A stretch of 39,064 nt of DNA, taken from a bacterium (GTDB lineage: Bacteria; Planctomycetota; Planctomycetia; Kolteriales; Kolteriaceae). The translations under genes and the position numbers were made by a program. Shown here one piece after another: positions 9,975 to 19,189 of this stretch. Under the pieces are notes generated by a model, which was given only the letters and a program-made list of their open reading frames with translations, made no database searches and was not told the DNA's origin. The DNA lies in the NCBI GenBank assembly GCA_019753235.1, contig JAIELF010000088.1, forward strand, positions 1 through 39,064. Direction: 5' to 3'. Each line of letters opens with the position of its first letter. Position 1 is the first letter of the stretch.

Positions 9975-11450
9975 GTGGAGTCGAGCCATCGCAAACCAAC
10001 GATGATCGAGGGGCTTTGGGGTTTCGCGGTTGTTTGCTTGTTGATGGTAGGCTCGGTCGTTCGCGGCCAAGATTTGCTCCTCCCAGTCGAGTCGGTCGAT
10101 TCCGAAGTGCCGATCCCAGACATCAGTATCTCCAATCCTACTCTCCCTTTGATTGGGCCCGAGGAAAAGCTCTCGAGCGCTCTGCAAGAGGTCGCGGCGA
10201 AGGAAGGGGAGGGGGCAGCCCCCGACTCGGCCAAGAAGTTAAAGGAACAGATCGAGAAGCTCAGTAAGAAGGTCGAGAAACTGGAGGAGTCCGAGAAGAA
10301 AAAGAAGGACGAAGCCGGTAAGTTTCCAACCGGTCGCTTCACGATGCAGATCCAAGCCGACGCGGCCTTTTTCGGACAGAACCAACTCAATCAACAGACG
10401 GTGGGTGATATCCCCGATGGCGCAGGCTTTCGCCGAGCTCGTATTGGTTGGGAAGGAAAATGGCTGCAGACCGATTATCGCATCGAGATGGATTTTGCCC
10501 TCGCAGGGAGGCCGAGCTTTCTCGATAACTGGGTTCGCATCAACGAAGTGCCGATCCTTAAGCATGTGCAAATCGGCCACTTCTTCGAGCCGATCTTCCT
10601 CGAACGGCTGACGCCCAACCGCTTTTTGACGTTTCTCGAACGGACCACCGTCGATAGCGCGTTCGCTCCCGCGCGAAATCTCGGCATCATGGCGTATGAC
10701 GCCCCTTTCGAACAGCGAATGACCTGGGCTACCGGTATCTTTCGAGCTGACAGCGACGTTTTCGGCGACGATACCGGCGACCGAGGAGAGTGGGCCACGA
10801 CGAGTCGGATCACCGGTCTTCTATGGCGCGATGACAAGGTGAATCCCGCGCACTACATGCACGTCGGGACTGGTTACAGTTTCCGCGGGACCAACAACGG
10901 GGTGGCGCGGTTTCGCTCGCAGCCCGAAGTTCGCATCGGTGCCACGGTTCCCAATGTTCCGAACTTTGTCGATACCGGGAACATTCCTGCCAACAGCTAT
11001 CAGCTCATCGATTTTGAAGCCGCCATTGTTCATGGCCCGTTTTCCATTCAATCGGAATACATGTACGTTCCCGTGGATCAGATGGGGGGCGGCTATCTCT
11101 GGTTCCAGGGTTATTACACCCAGATCTCGTACTTTCTCACCGGCGAGCATCGTCCCTACCGATCGGACCGAGGCTTTTTCGATCGTGTCAGTCCCAAGCG
11201 AGATTTCCGGCTCGCGAGCGGCAAGCCAGGGCCAGGAGCCTGGGAAATCGCGACTCGCATTTCGCACCTTGACCTCAACAATCAAGAGGTGCTCGGCGGC
11301 GAGTTGACCGACCTGTCGGTCGGGTTGAACTGGTACTGGACGAAGTACCTCCGGTTTCAGGTCAACTACATCCGCGCCTACCTCGATGATCCGAGGTTGG
11401 GGGCCAGCGGCGCGGACATTGTCGCCATGCGTGTCGGCTACGATTTCTAA
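9975..11450 (+). CDS. Outer-membrane porin, OprP/OprO (Porin_O_P)-like
   Basis: The 491-residue product looks like a phosphate-selective-type porin. A signal peptide (GFAVVCLLMVGSVVRGQ) is followed by a charged coiled-coil segment (~90-112, KLKEQIEKLSKKVEKLEESE), then a long region of alternating aromatic and polar strands typical of a beta-barrel, starting FTMQIQADAAFF and RARIGWEGKW, and ending with the terminal aromatic pattern VGYDF. Motifs such as IQSEYMYVPV and WEIATRISHLDL match the OprP-like family. Substrate cannot be read from sequence. The GTG at 9975 has GGAG seven bases upstream and gives the signal peptide a basic n-region; an ATG at 10002 is the alternative. It is divergent from the DUF1549 gene across 273 bases. 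Confidence 0.8.
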   Translation: MESSHRKPTMIEGLWGFAVVCLLMVGSVVRGQDLLLPVESVDSEVPIPDISISNPTLPLIGPEEKLSSALQEVAAKEGEGAAPDSAKKLKEQIEKLSKKVEKLEESEKKKKDEAGKFPTGRFTMQIQADAAFFGQNQLNQQTVGDIPDGAGFRRARIGWEGKWLQTDYRIEMDFALAGRPSFLDNWVRINEVPILKHVQIGHFFEPIFLERLTPNRFLTFLERTTVDSAFAPARNLGIMAYDAPFEQRMTWATGIFRADSDVFGDDTGDRGEWATTSRITGLLWRDDKVNPAHYMHVGTGYSFRGTNNGVARFRSQPEVRIGATVPNVPNFVDTGNIPANSYQLIDFEAAIVHGPFSIQSEYMYVPVDQMGGGYLWFQGYYTQISYFLTGEHRPYRSDRGFFDRVSPKRDFRLASGKPGPGAWEIATRISHLDLNNQEVLGGELTDLSVGLNWYWTKYLRFQVNYIRAYLDDPRLGASGADIVAMRVGYDF

Positions 11451-11577
11451 GGCCAGCCAACTTTCGTGATGGGGAGTCCTATTCGCACTCCTCGAAAAAC
11501 TCCGATAGCGACTTTTGCCGGCCCCATTCGGCGATGGCCCCATCGCGTTTCTGGCGAGAGCATCCGTCGCTTCGAGG

Positions 11578-12114
11578 CTAGTGACCAGGTGATGATGCGG
11601 AAGAGTCGGCCGGCGCGACGGCGGCGACCTTCGCGCTCTCCGCTTGTGCTTTGCTGTAAAGGACCAGTCCCGCCCCCACTGCTGCCATCACCAGGCCCAC
11701 GAAAAATAGAACGCCAGGCGAGCGCGCCGGTGGATGCCAAGCCATCGAGACGAGCGCATTGATGATCGGCGCTCCCGCGAAAACGAGCGGCGGAACATAC
11801 ATCGGCGTTCCGCCATTCTTCATGGCAAAGATGATGCACAATGCGCCGGCGGCCCCGAGAGCCCCCGCCACGATGGCGAACGTCGTCCCGCGGGGTTGGA
11901 AACTTGTCTCTTCCATCTTCGTGCCCCAGAGGAGTGCTCCCGGGACCAAGACCGCGGTGAAGAAGTACGCGATCCCGACACACAAGAAGGCGCGGAGCGG
12001 GCCCTTGGGGGGCTTGCCGCCGCCAAGCTCTTTTTGCCCCTCATGCAGCATCGGCACGTAGCAACCCCACGAAAGCGCAGCTCCCACGACGAAAACGATC
12101 CACCACATCTTCAT
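11578..12114 (-). CDS. Five-helix membrane protein, half-size EamA/DMT-like
   Basis: The 178-residue protein has five clear hydrophobic segments: WWIVFVVGAALSWGCYVPML, a second from LRAFLCVGIAYFFTAVLV, a third from FAIVAGALGAAGALCIIF, a fourth from YVPPLVFAGAPIINALVSM and a fifth from VLFFVGLVMAAVGAGLVL. The pattern resembles one half of a ten-helix drug/metabolite or sugar transporter; if a transporter, it would have to dimerise. The C-terminal ~20 residues are Ala/Ser-rich and polar. The start ATG at 12114 has AAGGAAGG immediately upstream, which excludes the longer frame starting at 12180. It is convergent with the porin gene. The assignment to EamA is by topology and motif impression only. 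Confidence 0.75.
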   Translation of the reverse strand: MKMWWIVFVVGAALSWGCYVPMLHEGQKELGGGKPPKGPLRAFLCVGIAYFFTAVLVPGALLWGTKMEETSFQPRGTTFAIVAGALGAAGALCIIFAMKNGGTPMYVPPLVFAGAPIINALVSMAWHPPARSPGVLFFVGLVMAAVGAGLVLYSKAQAESAKVAAVAPADSSASSPGH

Positions 12115-12324
12115 CAAACCTTCCTTCTCGACGTTACCCAGACCCCGGGGTGTGCCATCGGCAACAAACAATCCCGGCACGGGCCAAACTCGACTTGAGT
12201 TTTTCTACGCACAATGGTCTACGGACCCAGACAGCCTGGCTTGCTCCGTGACTTCTTTCATCCGTCGGCCGCTTTTGGGTCCCCCTTGCGGGACTCTCGT
12301 CGGCAGTGATTGCGGGAGTGGCTT

Positions 12325-13605
12325 ATGCTCGTCAGGCGATCGGTACTTTGGTTGATCGTGATCGCAACAGGCCTACTCGAAGCAGCCCCGGCAGCCCCAG
12401 ATGCCTTCTACGATGCCGAGGTCAAAGGGAACAATCTCTTTGCCTACGCGGGTCCAGGTTCGAATTTCTATCCGACCTCGATTTTGAAGAGCGGCCAAAT
12501 CATCACCGTGGCTGGCCCGGTGAAAGAAGGCTGGTTGCCGATCCTTCCGCCCCCCGAAAGTTTCAGTTGGATCCCGGCCGACAACGTTAAAGAGAACCGC
12601 GATGGAAGCGGTTTGATCACACAAGACGCCACTCGCATTTTTCTAGGCAGCACGCTCAGCGATGCTCGCCAAGTCCATCAGGTTGTTCTGAACAAAGGGG
12701 ACGTTGTTCAGATCATCGATGAACAGCAGCTTAATGACCGCGCGTCGGCTGGCCGATGGTTCAAGATTCTTCCTCCCGCTAGCGAACGACGATACATTCC
12801 CGCCGAGTCTATCTCGGGGGGAAACGCTTCTTCTCCCATGCCGACGATTCCAGCCACGGCGGCCGGCCCGATTGGAAGTGCCGGGCAGGGGGGCGATGGC
12901 TTGGCAGCCACGGGGACGGTGTTGCCGATCGCCGCTCGCGTTGGACAGCGGGTATTTCCGCCGGGCGAGGTGCTGCTTCGCTCGAGTTTGCGATGGGCCA
13001 ATGACTCCACACGACCACTCGAATCACCCTCGGGCGTGGTTAAGAAATCGGTTCCGTTCAAGGATGATCCGACCAAGCCGCTGCTGGATCGGGCGGTCTT
13101 GATCGGGCAGCAGCTCTCCGAGATGCGCACTCGAGCCCCGAGCCAGTGGGATCTTGATGCCGCCAAGAAAGCGATCAACAAACTTGCCGACGCTGCTAAG
13201 ACCGATGCGGATAAGAAGCTGGTGCTCGGTTTAGCCGACGGGCAGGATCAACTTCAAAAGCTTTACGACAAGTATCAGGCCATCGAACGTCGCCGAGAGC
13301 TTTTTCTCGATCAGGATCGGGACTTGAGCATGATGATCAAAAGGCAGCAACAGTCGGCCGGCATTCCCTCTTCGCGTTTCGACGCCAGCGGCGTTCTAAG
13401 GCGATCCAGCGTGACGATTGACAATCAACCGACCTACATGCTGGAAGATGCGGCCGGCCTCCCCAGTCATTACGTCAACTTTCGACAGGGGATTTTGGCA
13501 GAGAGTTATATCGGCCAGAAGATCGGGCTATTCGGTCAGGAGAGCCGTCGCGACGGCGTCGCGTTGCCTCGATTGATCGTCGAGCAGGTCGCCCCCGTCG
13601 AGTGA
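12325..13605 (+). CDS. Secreted protein with two bacterial SH3-like domains
   Basis: A signal peptide (MLVRRSVLWLIVIATGLLEAAPAA) is followed by two SH3b-like segments. The first (~30-95) contains FAYAGPGSNFYPTSILKSGQ and GWLPILPP; the second (~100-165) has TRIFLGSTL, LNKGDVVQII and WFKILPPASERRYIP. SH3b domains usually bind cell-wall or protein ligands outside the cytoplasm. The remaining ~200 residues are mostly helical and unrecognised, with DKKLVLGLADGQDQLQKLYDKY and then a C-terminal beta-rich part. I chose the ATG at 12325 because GGGAG lies six bases upstream. The lipoprotein gene follows by 76 bases on the same strand and may share its transcript. Confidence 0.8.
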   Translation: MLVRRSVLWLIVIATGLLEAAPAAPDAFYDAEVKGNNLFAYAGPGSNFYPTSILKSGQIITVAGPVKEGWLPILPPPESFSWIPADNVKENRDGSGLITQDATRIFLGSTLSDARQVHQVVLNKGDVVQIIDEQQLNDRASAGRWFKILPPASERRYIPAESISGGNASSPMPTIPATAAGPIGSAGQGGDGLAATGTVLPIAARVGQRVFPPGEVLLRSSLRWANDSTRPLESPSGVVKKSVPFKDDPTKPLLDRAVLIGQQLSEMRTRAPSQWDLDAAKKAINKLADAAKTDADKKLVLGLADGQDQLQKLYDKYQAIERRRELFLDQDRDLSMMIKRQQQSAGIPSSRFDASGVLRRSSVTIDNQPTYMLEDAAGLPSHYVNFRQGILAESYIGQKIGLFGQESRRDGVALPRLIVEQVAPVE

Positions 13606-13681
13606 TACGAGAGACTCTTCACAGGAAGGCGATCTCATGCCAAATATCGGACGGCGTTCGGATAGAGAAACGGAGCAGGTC

Positions 13682-14317
13682 ATGCGGTTAGGTCTGTTTC
13701 TATCGGCCCTGTGTTTGATCCTGATACCTCTTTTAGGTTGTGAAGAAGTTCAGGTCCGTGCCAAGCCGCCGACTCTGCCGACCGGGTTCACGGCCCACAA
13801 CGATTTGGTCCTGGTCGAGTATCGCGGCATGATGGGGCCTCGCGATAACCAAGGAGTGATTGCCGCCTCGATCACCAATAAGTCCGATCAGCCGATCACT
13901 CTTCGCGGCGAACAAGGCTCGCCCATCCCCACGAAAAACAATCAGCGTGCTTGGTTGGCGTACAAAGGAAGTGAGGATTTGAAGCGGTTTCTCGCGACGA
14001 ATGTTTTGCTCGAGTTCCAAGGACCACAGGCTCAGCTCACGCTCGATCCACCGTCGGCCGGCGAGAAGAAGCTCTCTCCTGGAGAAACGACGACGGTGCT
14101 GGTGGCGTACGCGTTGACCGGCCCGGTCGAAGAACTCTCTTTCGATCTTTCCCCCATCGTCTCCGAGCTCCCCGTGCACGATGCGAAGGGAGAACTCAGA
14201 ACGCTTTACCTGACTGTCCCCGTGCAAGATCGCCCGTCGGTTGCCGACCGCGCGAAAGAGATGATCAAGAACACCCGTCTGGGAATCAACCTCACCAGCG
14301 ACGACGTCATGAATTGA
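13682..14317 (+). CDS. Putative lipoprotein, unknown function
   Basis: I do not recognise a family. The 211-residue product begins with a lipoprotein signal (MRLGLFLSALCLILIPLLGC), the lipobox being LLGC with Cys20, so it should be membrane-anchored after export. The mature part is beta-rich with segments VLVEYRGMMGPRDN, GVIAASITNKSDQPITL and LSPGETTTVLVAYAL, giving the impression of an immunoglobulin-like or DUF-type beta sandwich. The ATG at 13682 is preceded by GGAG at seven bases; the longer frame from 13637 lacks this. It lies 76 bases downstream of the SH3-like gene. Confidence 0.75.
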   Translation: MRLGLFLSALCLILIPLLGCEEVQVRAKPPTLPTGFTAHNDLVLVEYRGMMGPRDNQGVIAASITNKSDQPITLRGEQGSPIPTKNNQRAWLAYKGSEDLKRFLATNVLLEFQGPQAQLTLDPPSAGEKKLSPGETTTVLVAYALTGPVEELSFDLSPIVSELPVHDAKGELRTLYLTVPVQDRPSVADRAKEMIKNTRLGINLTSDDVMN

Positions 14318-14656
14318 ATGGGAACGGTGCCACGTGCGTCAGGATTCCATCTACCTTTTTGAAGCTCTTCCTCACTCCGATGACTGACTCCCGACGTGCC
14401 GGCATTCCAGGCCGTACGTTTTTCCCTTACCGTCGTGACCTACCAATGACGAGGGTCGTTTAACCGCGGCAATCGTGGCGACGTATCCAGAACACAGGCA
14501 GCCGCCTGCTTGTAAACGGGCAGCCGAAACAGTCAACCGAAACGGGCAACCGGAAAGCCGTTGAGTCCCGAAGACTCCGTCGGTATCGTCGATGCACGGT
14601 GGATTACTGAGGCCATTTGAAATGCTGGTGTGAATCAGCGATCGCGAGATTCGAAG
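14318..14656. other. Intergenic region ahead of the sulfatase
   Basis: No gene is supported. A short hairpin-forming sequence (AGGCAGCCGCCTGCTTG) near 14496-14512 is followed by three imperfect copies of a ten-base unit close to GCARCCGAAA between 14520 and 14556. Their meaning is unclear. Confidence 0.4.
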
Positions 14657-16045
14657 ATGTTCGTTCAGTCGCACAGATCGTTGGTGCTCCTCATTCTGAT
14701 GACAGTGGCGGCTGGAAACAAAGGGAGCGCCCTCGCCCAGACGTCGTCCTCCACCAAGCCCAACATCCTGTTCATCGTGGCGGATGATCTTGGCTGGAGC
14801 GACGTGGGCTGGCATCGCGGGTTTGGCAAAACGCCTCATTTGGACAAGCTGGTTCGCGAAGGGATCGAACTCGACCAGCACTATGTTCAGCCAGTTTGCA
14901 CACCAACGCGGACGGCGATCATGAGTGGACGATATCCGGGTCGGTTCGGTCCGCACGCTTTGGCTCCCAGCAACCTGCGAGCGATGCCGCCGGGCACGGT
15001 GACGATGGCGTCTGCCTTGAAGTCCATGGGTTACCACACCTATCAGTGCGGAAAATGGCACCTTGGCTCGCGCCCCGAATGGGGTCCGATGGCGTTCGGC
15101 TTCGACCACAGCTATGGAACATTGACGGGCGCCGCGGATCCCTGGACCCGCAAGTATCGAAAAGGTCCGTACGAAGAGACCTGGCATCGCGACGGCAAGC
15201 TGTTTCAGGAGCAGGGCAACGCAACGGAGCTCGTCGCCGCCGAGGCCATCCGCCGAATCGAAGAGCATCGATCGCCTTGGTTTGTCTATGTCGCCTTTCA
15301 TGCGGTCCATACGCCCGTTGATGCCCCCGACGAGTTCAAGAGGCTGTACGAAGGCGTCACATTCCACCAGGATCCGGCGAAACAGGATTCTCGCTTGCGG
15401 ATGGCCGCCATGGTCGCGCAGCTCGACGCCAAGGTTGGTCAGTTCGTCACCGCGCTTGAGAGGACCGGCCAACGAAAGAATACGCTGATCATCTTCACCA
15501 GCGACAATGGTGGTATCGAATCGCTCAAGAACGATTACGTCGGCGAGGTACCTGACTCGCCGCTTAACAGCGAAAACGATCCTCTTCGGGGTCAAAAGTC
15601 GCAACTCTATGAGGGAGGCATTCGTGTTTGTGCCTTCGCCAACTGGCCTGGCACGTTGGCCGCTGGCAAATTCGAGACGCCCATGCACGCTGTGGATTGG
15701 TTTCCGACGATCGGTCATCTCGTCGGCTATCAACCTTCAAACGATCTGCACTGGGACGGCTTCAATCAGTGGCCGGCGCTCACGGGCAAGGTCCAGGCAG
15801 CATTCCCGCGGACCATTTATGTCGCGATGAAGGGGGGGCACGCGGTTCGTCATGGTGACTGGAAACTCATCGTCACCGGGAAAAAAAATCCTCAACTATT
15901 CAATATCGTGGCAGACCCCTACGAACAGCATGACCTCTCGAAGTCCGAAGTGGCAAAAGTGACTGAATTGAATGAGCTGCTCCTTCGGCAGCAAGCAATG
16001 GACGTAGAGAAGATGCCGGTAGATCTGGTGGGGTACCCAAGATAG
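14657..16045 (+). CDS. Secreted type I sulfatase
   Basis: This is a formylglycine-dependent sulfatase, hydrolysing sulfate esters, probably of sulfated polysaccharides. It has a signal peptide (residues 1-28), the metal-binding VADDLGWSD at D43/D44, and the core signature C81-T-P-T-R85 within VCTPTRTAIMSGRYPGR, where Cys81 is the residue oxidised to formylglycine. GKWHLG (K133, H135) and SDNGG (D283, N284) complete the active site. Length (462 aa) is normal. The ATG at 14657 is used; a GTG at 14630 would add nine polar residues. A 453-codon open frame on the opposite strand is a shadow. No carbohydrate-active neighbours are present. Confidence 0.93.
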   Translation: MFVQSHRSLVLLILMTVAAGNKGSALAQTSSSTKPNILFIVADDLGWSDVGWHRGFGKTPHLDKLVREGIELDQHYVQPVCTPTRTAIMSGRYPGRFGPHALAPSNLRAMPPGTVTMASALKSMGYHTYQCGKWHLGSRPEWGPMAFGFDHSYGTLTGAADPWTRKYRKGPYEETWHRDGKLFQEQGNATELVAAEAIRRIEEHRSPWFVYVAFHAVHTPVDAPDEFKRLYEGVTFHQDPAKQDSRLRMAAMVAQLDAKVGQFVTALERTGQRKNTLIIFTSDNGGIESLKNDYVGEVPDSPLNSENDPLRGQKSQLYEGGIRVCAFANWPGTLAAGKFETPMHAVDWFPTIGHLVGYQPSNDLHWDGFNQWPALTGKVQAAFPRTIYVAMKGGHAVRHGDWKLIVTGKKNPQLFNIVADPYEQHDLSKSEVAKVTELNELLLRQQAMDVEKMPVDLVGYPR

Positions 16046-16153
16046 CCCCAGGGGGCAAAGTCCTGCTCGCCTGCTGATGAAGTACCGAACCCATGACCGA
16101 ATTTATGACCGGCGCAGCGTCTTTTGGGGATGGCAGATATCGCGGTCGATCGT

Positions 16154-16516
16154 TTACGGTGCCAACGGCTTGGAGACTCGGCTGATCTGATCATCCATGA
16201 CCGGTTCGCCTAGCGTGGCAACGTTCAGTCGGCGAGGAGTCAGGGAGCTGGTCTCGTCATCGGGCCGCTTCGGCGGGGGAAGGAACGGGTCTGATTCGCC
16301 TCGTGAATCTCGGCTGGCCGTATCGGAGGATCGACTCGACTTCTTAAAGGGCTCTGTCATCCGCCGGCCGAGATCCTGTGCTCCGAGGCTCACCTGACGG
16401 GCCCCGTCCTGAACACTTTTGCAACCGACGACCCCAGTCAAGCTCGCCAGCAAGAAGAGGCCAGCCCAAACCCCTTGCCAAGCAGGCTTCGGCAGAAGCC
16501 GAGAAAAAGGGGTCAT
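16154..16516 (-). CDS. Small lipoprotein, unknown function
   Basis: The 120-residue product has a lipoprotein signal ending LTGVVGCKS (Cys32) after the hydrophobic VWAGLFLLASL. The mature part is short, charged, Pro/Ser/Arg-rich (SRSSDTASRDSRGESDPFLPPPKRP) and likely disordered. The start ATG at 16516 is fixed by AAGGAG at a seven-base spacing, so the much longer frame reaching 16876 is not the gene. It is convergent with the sulfatase gene. No family is recognised. Confidence 0.7.
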   Translation of the reverse strand: MTPFSRLLPKPAWQGVWAGLFLLASLTGVVGCKSVQDGARQVSLGAQDLGRRMTEPFKKSSRSSDTASRDSRGESDPFLPPPKRPDDETSSLTPRRLNVATLGEPVMDDQISRVSKPLAP

Positions 16517-17001
16517 CCGAGTGCTCCTTGCGCGACCGGGAATCGTTCGATATCTTTGAAATTCGCCGCCGGAATGGGACCCGATCGGCCCATTCGCCCG
16601 CAAATCTCGGCCTCTTGCCTCCGTGGCGAGCGGCCCTTGATTCTGAACATCTGTAGCAACCGTCTCTAGGCTACCACCTGCCATGAAAGAAGTTGTCCTA
16701 TCTTCTCTCGATCCGAGATGATTCTGGTGCCGGAGTTGAGCGATAGGCCGGCCAGGGAAACTTTGCCGACGACTATTCGACGGGAAGTCCTCCTCGAAGG
16801 CTCGTTCTGTTGATCCCAATCCTCTTTCGATGACTCCTGTCGCAAACTGATCATGTTTCTGTCGCTTCGGCAGCAAGCAAGCCTCCGTTCAACGCGTCAT
16901 AGTAATGATGGAACGAGGAAAGGCTGTTCGCGGCATAGATCGGCCGTCGTCGGGATTCCTGTCTGTTTCCGCGGTCTTTTCATTGTTGGGGAACGTTTTC
17001 G
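16517..17001. other. Divergent intergenic region, lipoprotein / tatC
   Basis: These 485 bases separate two divergent genes and should contain promoters for both. I could not identify convincing -35/-10 boxes, and the open frames that cross it are continuations of out-of-frame or upstream-extended frames. Confidence 0.4.
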
Positions 17002-18036
17002 GTGGCTTTCGACCAGTTTCGCGATCGGACGATGAGCTTCGGCGAGCATCTGGAGGAGCTGCGCACCTATCTGTTGCGGGCTCTCTACGGGCTCTTCGTG
17101 GCGATGTGCATCACGTCCTATTTCGGCGACTGGGTCGTCGGTATTCTGACCTATCCGTTGCTGCAACAGATCGAACCCTGGTACCGGAAACAGATTGCTC
17201 TGCGGGTAGATACCTTTCGCCGGGCTCAGGAGATGCTCCCTCCCGAATCGCGCGAACTGGTCGGGGTCAACGCCCGTCTCGAGGGAGAGACCCTCGCGAA
17301 GTTATCGGAATCGTTGGGTTTGGCTCGTCCGGAGAAGCCCTTCGCGCCGCTCGAATTTTCGCTGGCGCTGCCGGTGGCGGATCTACTCGACAAGGTTGCC
17401 CAGCCAATGGCCGAGGTGAGTGGCCGATGGAACATCAAAGGGCTCTCGGCCCAGGAACCCTTTGTCGTTTACTTCAAGTCGGTCCTGGGGGCGGCAGTGG
17501 TCCTGGGGGCTCCCTGGATCTTTTATCAGCTTTATTCCTTCGTGGCGGTTGGTCTTTACGCGCATGAACGCCGATTTTTGATGCTGTCACTTCCCTTTAG
17601 TGTGGGGCTCTTTCTCTTCGGCGTCTTCGTCTGTTATTTCCTGGTTTTCCCTCGAATGCTCGCTTTTTTCCTCTGGACCAATGAATGGCTGAAGGTCGAT
17701 CCAGATATCCGCTTGAATGAGTGGGTCGGCTTTTGCGTGGTGTTGATGTTGATTTTCGGCGTCGCGTTTCAGTTGCCTTTATTCATGCTTCTGCTGGATC
17801 GTGTTGGAATCATCTCGCACGAGTGGATGGCCGGGCAGCGTCGAATGGCGATCTTGATTTTGGCCGCCGTTTCCGCTGTCGTGACCCCGGGCGGCGATCC
17901 CATCACCATGATCTTCCTCGCGATTCCGCTTTACGTTCTTTTTGAACTCGGCTTAGCGCTGATGGTCTACTTCCGTCGGCACGATCCTTTCTCCAGCGCC
18001 GACTCCGAATCGAGCGAGCTCGCGGCCGAGATTTGA
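17002..18036 (+). CDS. tatC: Sec-independent translocase subunit TatC with enlarged first periplasmic loop
   Basis: TatC is the receptor for twin-arginine signal peptides in the inner membrane. The family N-terminus SFGEHLEELR is present, followed by helix 1, the conserved YPLL (Pro52), then after a long insert the helix 2 region QEPFVVYFK, YAHERR (Glu189), YFLVFP, GVAFQLPL and LAIPLYVLFELG. Six hydrophobic segments are visible. The protein is 344 residues against about 250 in most bacteria; the extra ~80 residues lie between ~58 and ~145, in the first periplasmic loop. Start is GTG at 17002 or ATG at 17032. At least two proteins in this window (DUF1501 and the isomerase) carry Tat signals. 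tatA/B are not adjacent. Confidence 0.95.
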   Translation: MAFDQFRDRTMSFGEHLEELRTYLLRALYGLFVAMCITSYFGDWVVGILTYPLLQQIEPWYRKQIALRVDTFRRAQEMLPPESRELVGVNARLEGETLAKLSESLGLARPEKPFAPLEFSLALPVADLLDKVAQPMAEVSGRWNIKGLSAQEPFVVYFKSVLGAAVVLGAPWIFYQLYSFVAVGLYAHERRFLMLSLPFSVGLFLFGVFVCYFLVFPRMLAFFLWTNEWLKVDPDIRLNEWVGFCVVLMLIFGVAFQLPLFMLLLDRVGIISHEWMAGQRRMAILILAAVSAVVTPGGDPITMIFLAIPLYVLFELGLALMVYFRRHDPFSSADSESSELAAEI

Positions 18037-18348
18037 CCCCTTTTTGGCTATCCATCAAGCGCTCGGAAGTCATTTCACGACACCGAGGGGGCTCTCACGC
18101 TGAGGGCGTTCCGTGGAAAATGAGAGAAAATGCGTGATTTGCGGCGGGTTTCGGGGTGGCGGTAAAATTTTCTAACTTTCCTCTTTCATTTTTTGGACGT
18201 CTGGGTAACATCTTAATCGTGTTGCGGATTTACCCCGCCGGGAAACCTACCAACGAGCTCCCGCTTTAGAAGTCTTACCTGCTAAAGCGAAAACTCACCC
18301 GGTGCTTAACTTCGACTACGGTTCTTTCCTACCTGAGGAGGTCTCTTA
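18037..18348 (+). promoter_or_regulatory. Leader/promoter region of the first PEP-CTERM-like gene
   Basis: The 312-base gap holds an AT-rich element at 18161-18190 (GGTAAAATTTTCTAACTTTC then CTCTTTCATT) that resembles one ahead of the paralogous gene at 20671-20699, a perfect hairpin at 18262-18289, and a GAGGAGGT ribosome binding site ending nine bases before the ATG. The similar distances to the start codon in both copies suggest a conserved regulatory leader. Exact promoter boxes are not clear. Confidence 0.55.
18262..18289 (+). repeat. Perfect inverted repeat in leader
   Basis: CGCTTTAG and CTAAAGCG form a perfect eight-base-pair stem with a 12-base loop, about 60 bases before the start codon at 18349. 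It may be an RNA-stabilising 5' hairpin or a protein operator. Confidence 0.6.
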
Positions 18349-19161
18349 ATGCGTTCTCGCTTTGCTGCTATTGTTGCCGCCCTGGCTCTCACCGTATCGA
18401 GCGTTCATGCTGAACTCTACAGCATGTACACCAACCCGAACCCCGCCGGCCCGGCAACCCCGAGCACCCTCGGTGTGACGCTGGTGACGTTGGGTGGTGC
18501 GGTGGTCATCGCTATTCCGCCGGCCGCCGTCACCGGCACCGCGGTCATCGACATGAACCTCGACGCGAGCGACAGCGGTCAGCTCTATGTCACGACGTCC
18601 ACCCTCAAATTGGCCAACGTTTCGGGCAACATTCCGACCATTCTCGGAAACGTCTTCTACGACCTTCAGAACGTCGGCGTCTCGATCGTCTTCGGGCCAA
18701 CCACCGTCACCAACGGTGCTTTCTCGCTCACGTCGGCCACCCCCGGAACCTTGTCGCTGAACTCGGGGATCGTCGTCCTCAATACCCCGCTGGGTAACTT
18801 CAACCTCAACTTGAACACGGATCCTGTTGATCTTGCCTTTGCCGATCTCGGCAACGTGATCATCGGTGGTCGAGCCGACGACAGCTCGCTGGTCGGTAGC
18901 GACAAGATTGATTCGAACCCTCACACTCAGGGTGCCGCTGGCCTCACCGGTCTGAGCGTCATCGACGACGACGGTTCGGAAATCTTGGTTAGCTGGTCCG
19001 GTGTTGGTATCGCCACCACTATCTCGGGTCTCCCCTCCACCATCAGCTTGACTGGTAGCGGTCTTTACGTCGGTGTGCCCGAAGCGAGCACCGTCCTGAT
19101 GATGGGAATGGCTAGCTCGGTCGTCGGCCTGATGGTTGTTCGCCGTCGCCGAAACGGCTAA
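18349..19161 (+). CDS. PEP-CTERM-like surface protein (paralog 1)
   Basis: The 270-residue protein starts with a signal peptide (MRSRFAAIVAALALTVSSVHA) and ends with a PEP-CTERM-like tripartite sorting tail: VPEAST, a hydrophobic segment (VLMMGMASSVVGLMVV) and RRRR. Such tails are recognised by exosortases; here the second Pro is replaced by Ala (VPEA). The body is Gly/Thr/Asn-rich, beta-like, with DMNLDASDSGQLYV and TSATPGTLSL shared with the paralog at 20848. Acidic runs (DDDGSE) may bind calcium. The ATG has an almost ideal GAGGAGGT ribosome binding site, stronger than most genes here, and codons favour C in third position, which suggests high expression. No exosortase is in the window. 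Confidence 0.8.
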   Translation: MRSRFAAIVAALALTVSSVHAELYSMYTNPNPAGPATPSTLGVTLVTLGGAVVIAIPPAAVTGTAVIDMNLDASDSGQLYVTTSTLKLANVSGNIPTILGNVFYDLQNVGVSIVFGPTTVTNGAFSLTSATPGTLSLNSGIVVLNTPLGNFNLNLNTDPVDLAFADLGNVIIGGRADDSSLVGSDKIDSNPHTQGAAGLTGLSVIDDDGSEILVSWSGVGIATTISGLPSTISLTGSGLYVGVPEASTVLMMGMASSVVGLMVVRRRRNG

Positions 19162-19189
19162 GCGTTCATCCTCATGACATCGTCTCTCG

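Noticed and set aside
14516..14556. Short tandem repeat-like units as a CRISPR or regulatory array
   Set aside because: Only three imperfect ten-base units without spacers of constant length; too little to call. No CRISPR array was seen anywhere in the window.
14372..15733. 453-codon open frame on the minus strand
   Set aside because: It is antisense to the sulfatase, whose active-site motifs are clear. The frame is low in hydrophobic segments, Arg/Gly-rich and matches nothing, as expected for a GC-rich shadow.
16517..16876. Long upstream extension of the small lipoprotein
   Set aside because: AAGGAG before ATG 16516 and the lipoprotein signal at that start make the longer frame unlikely.
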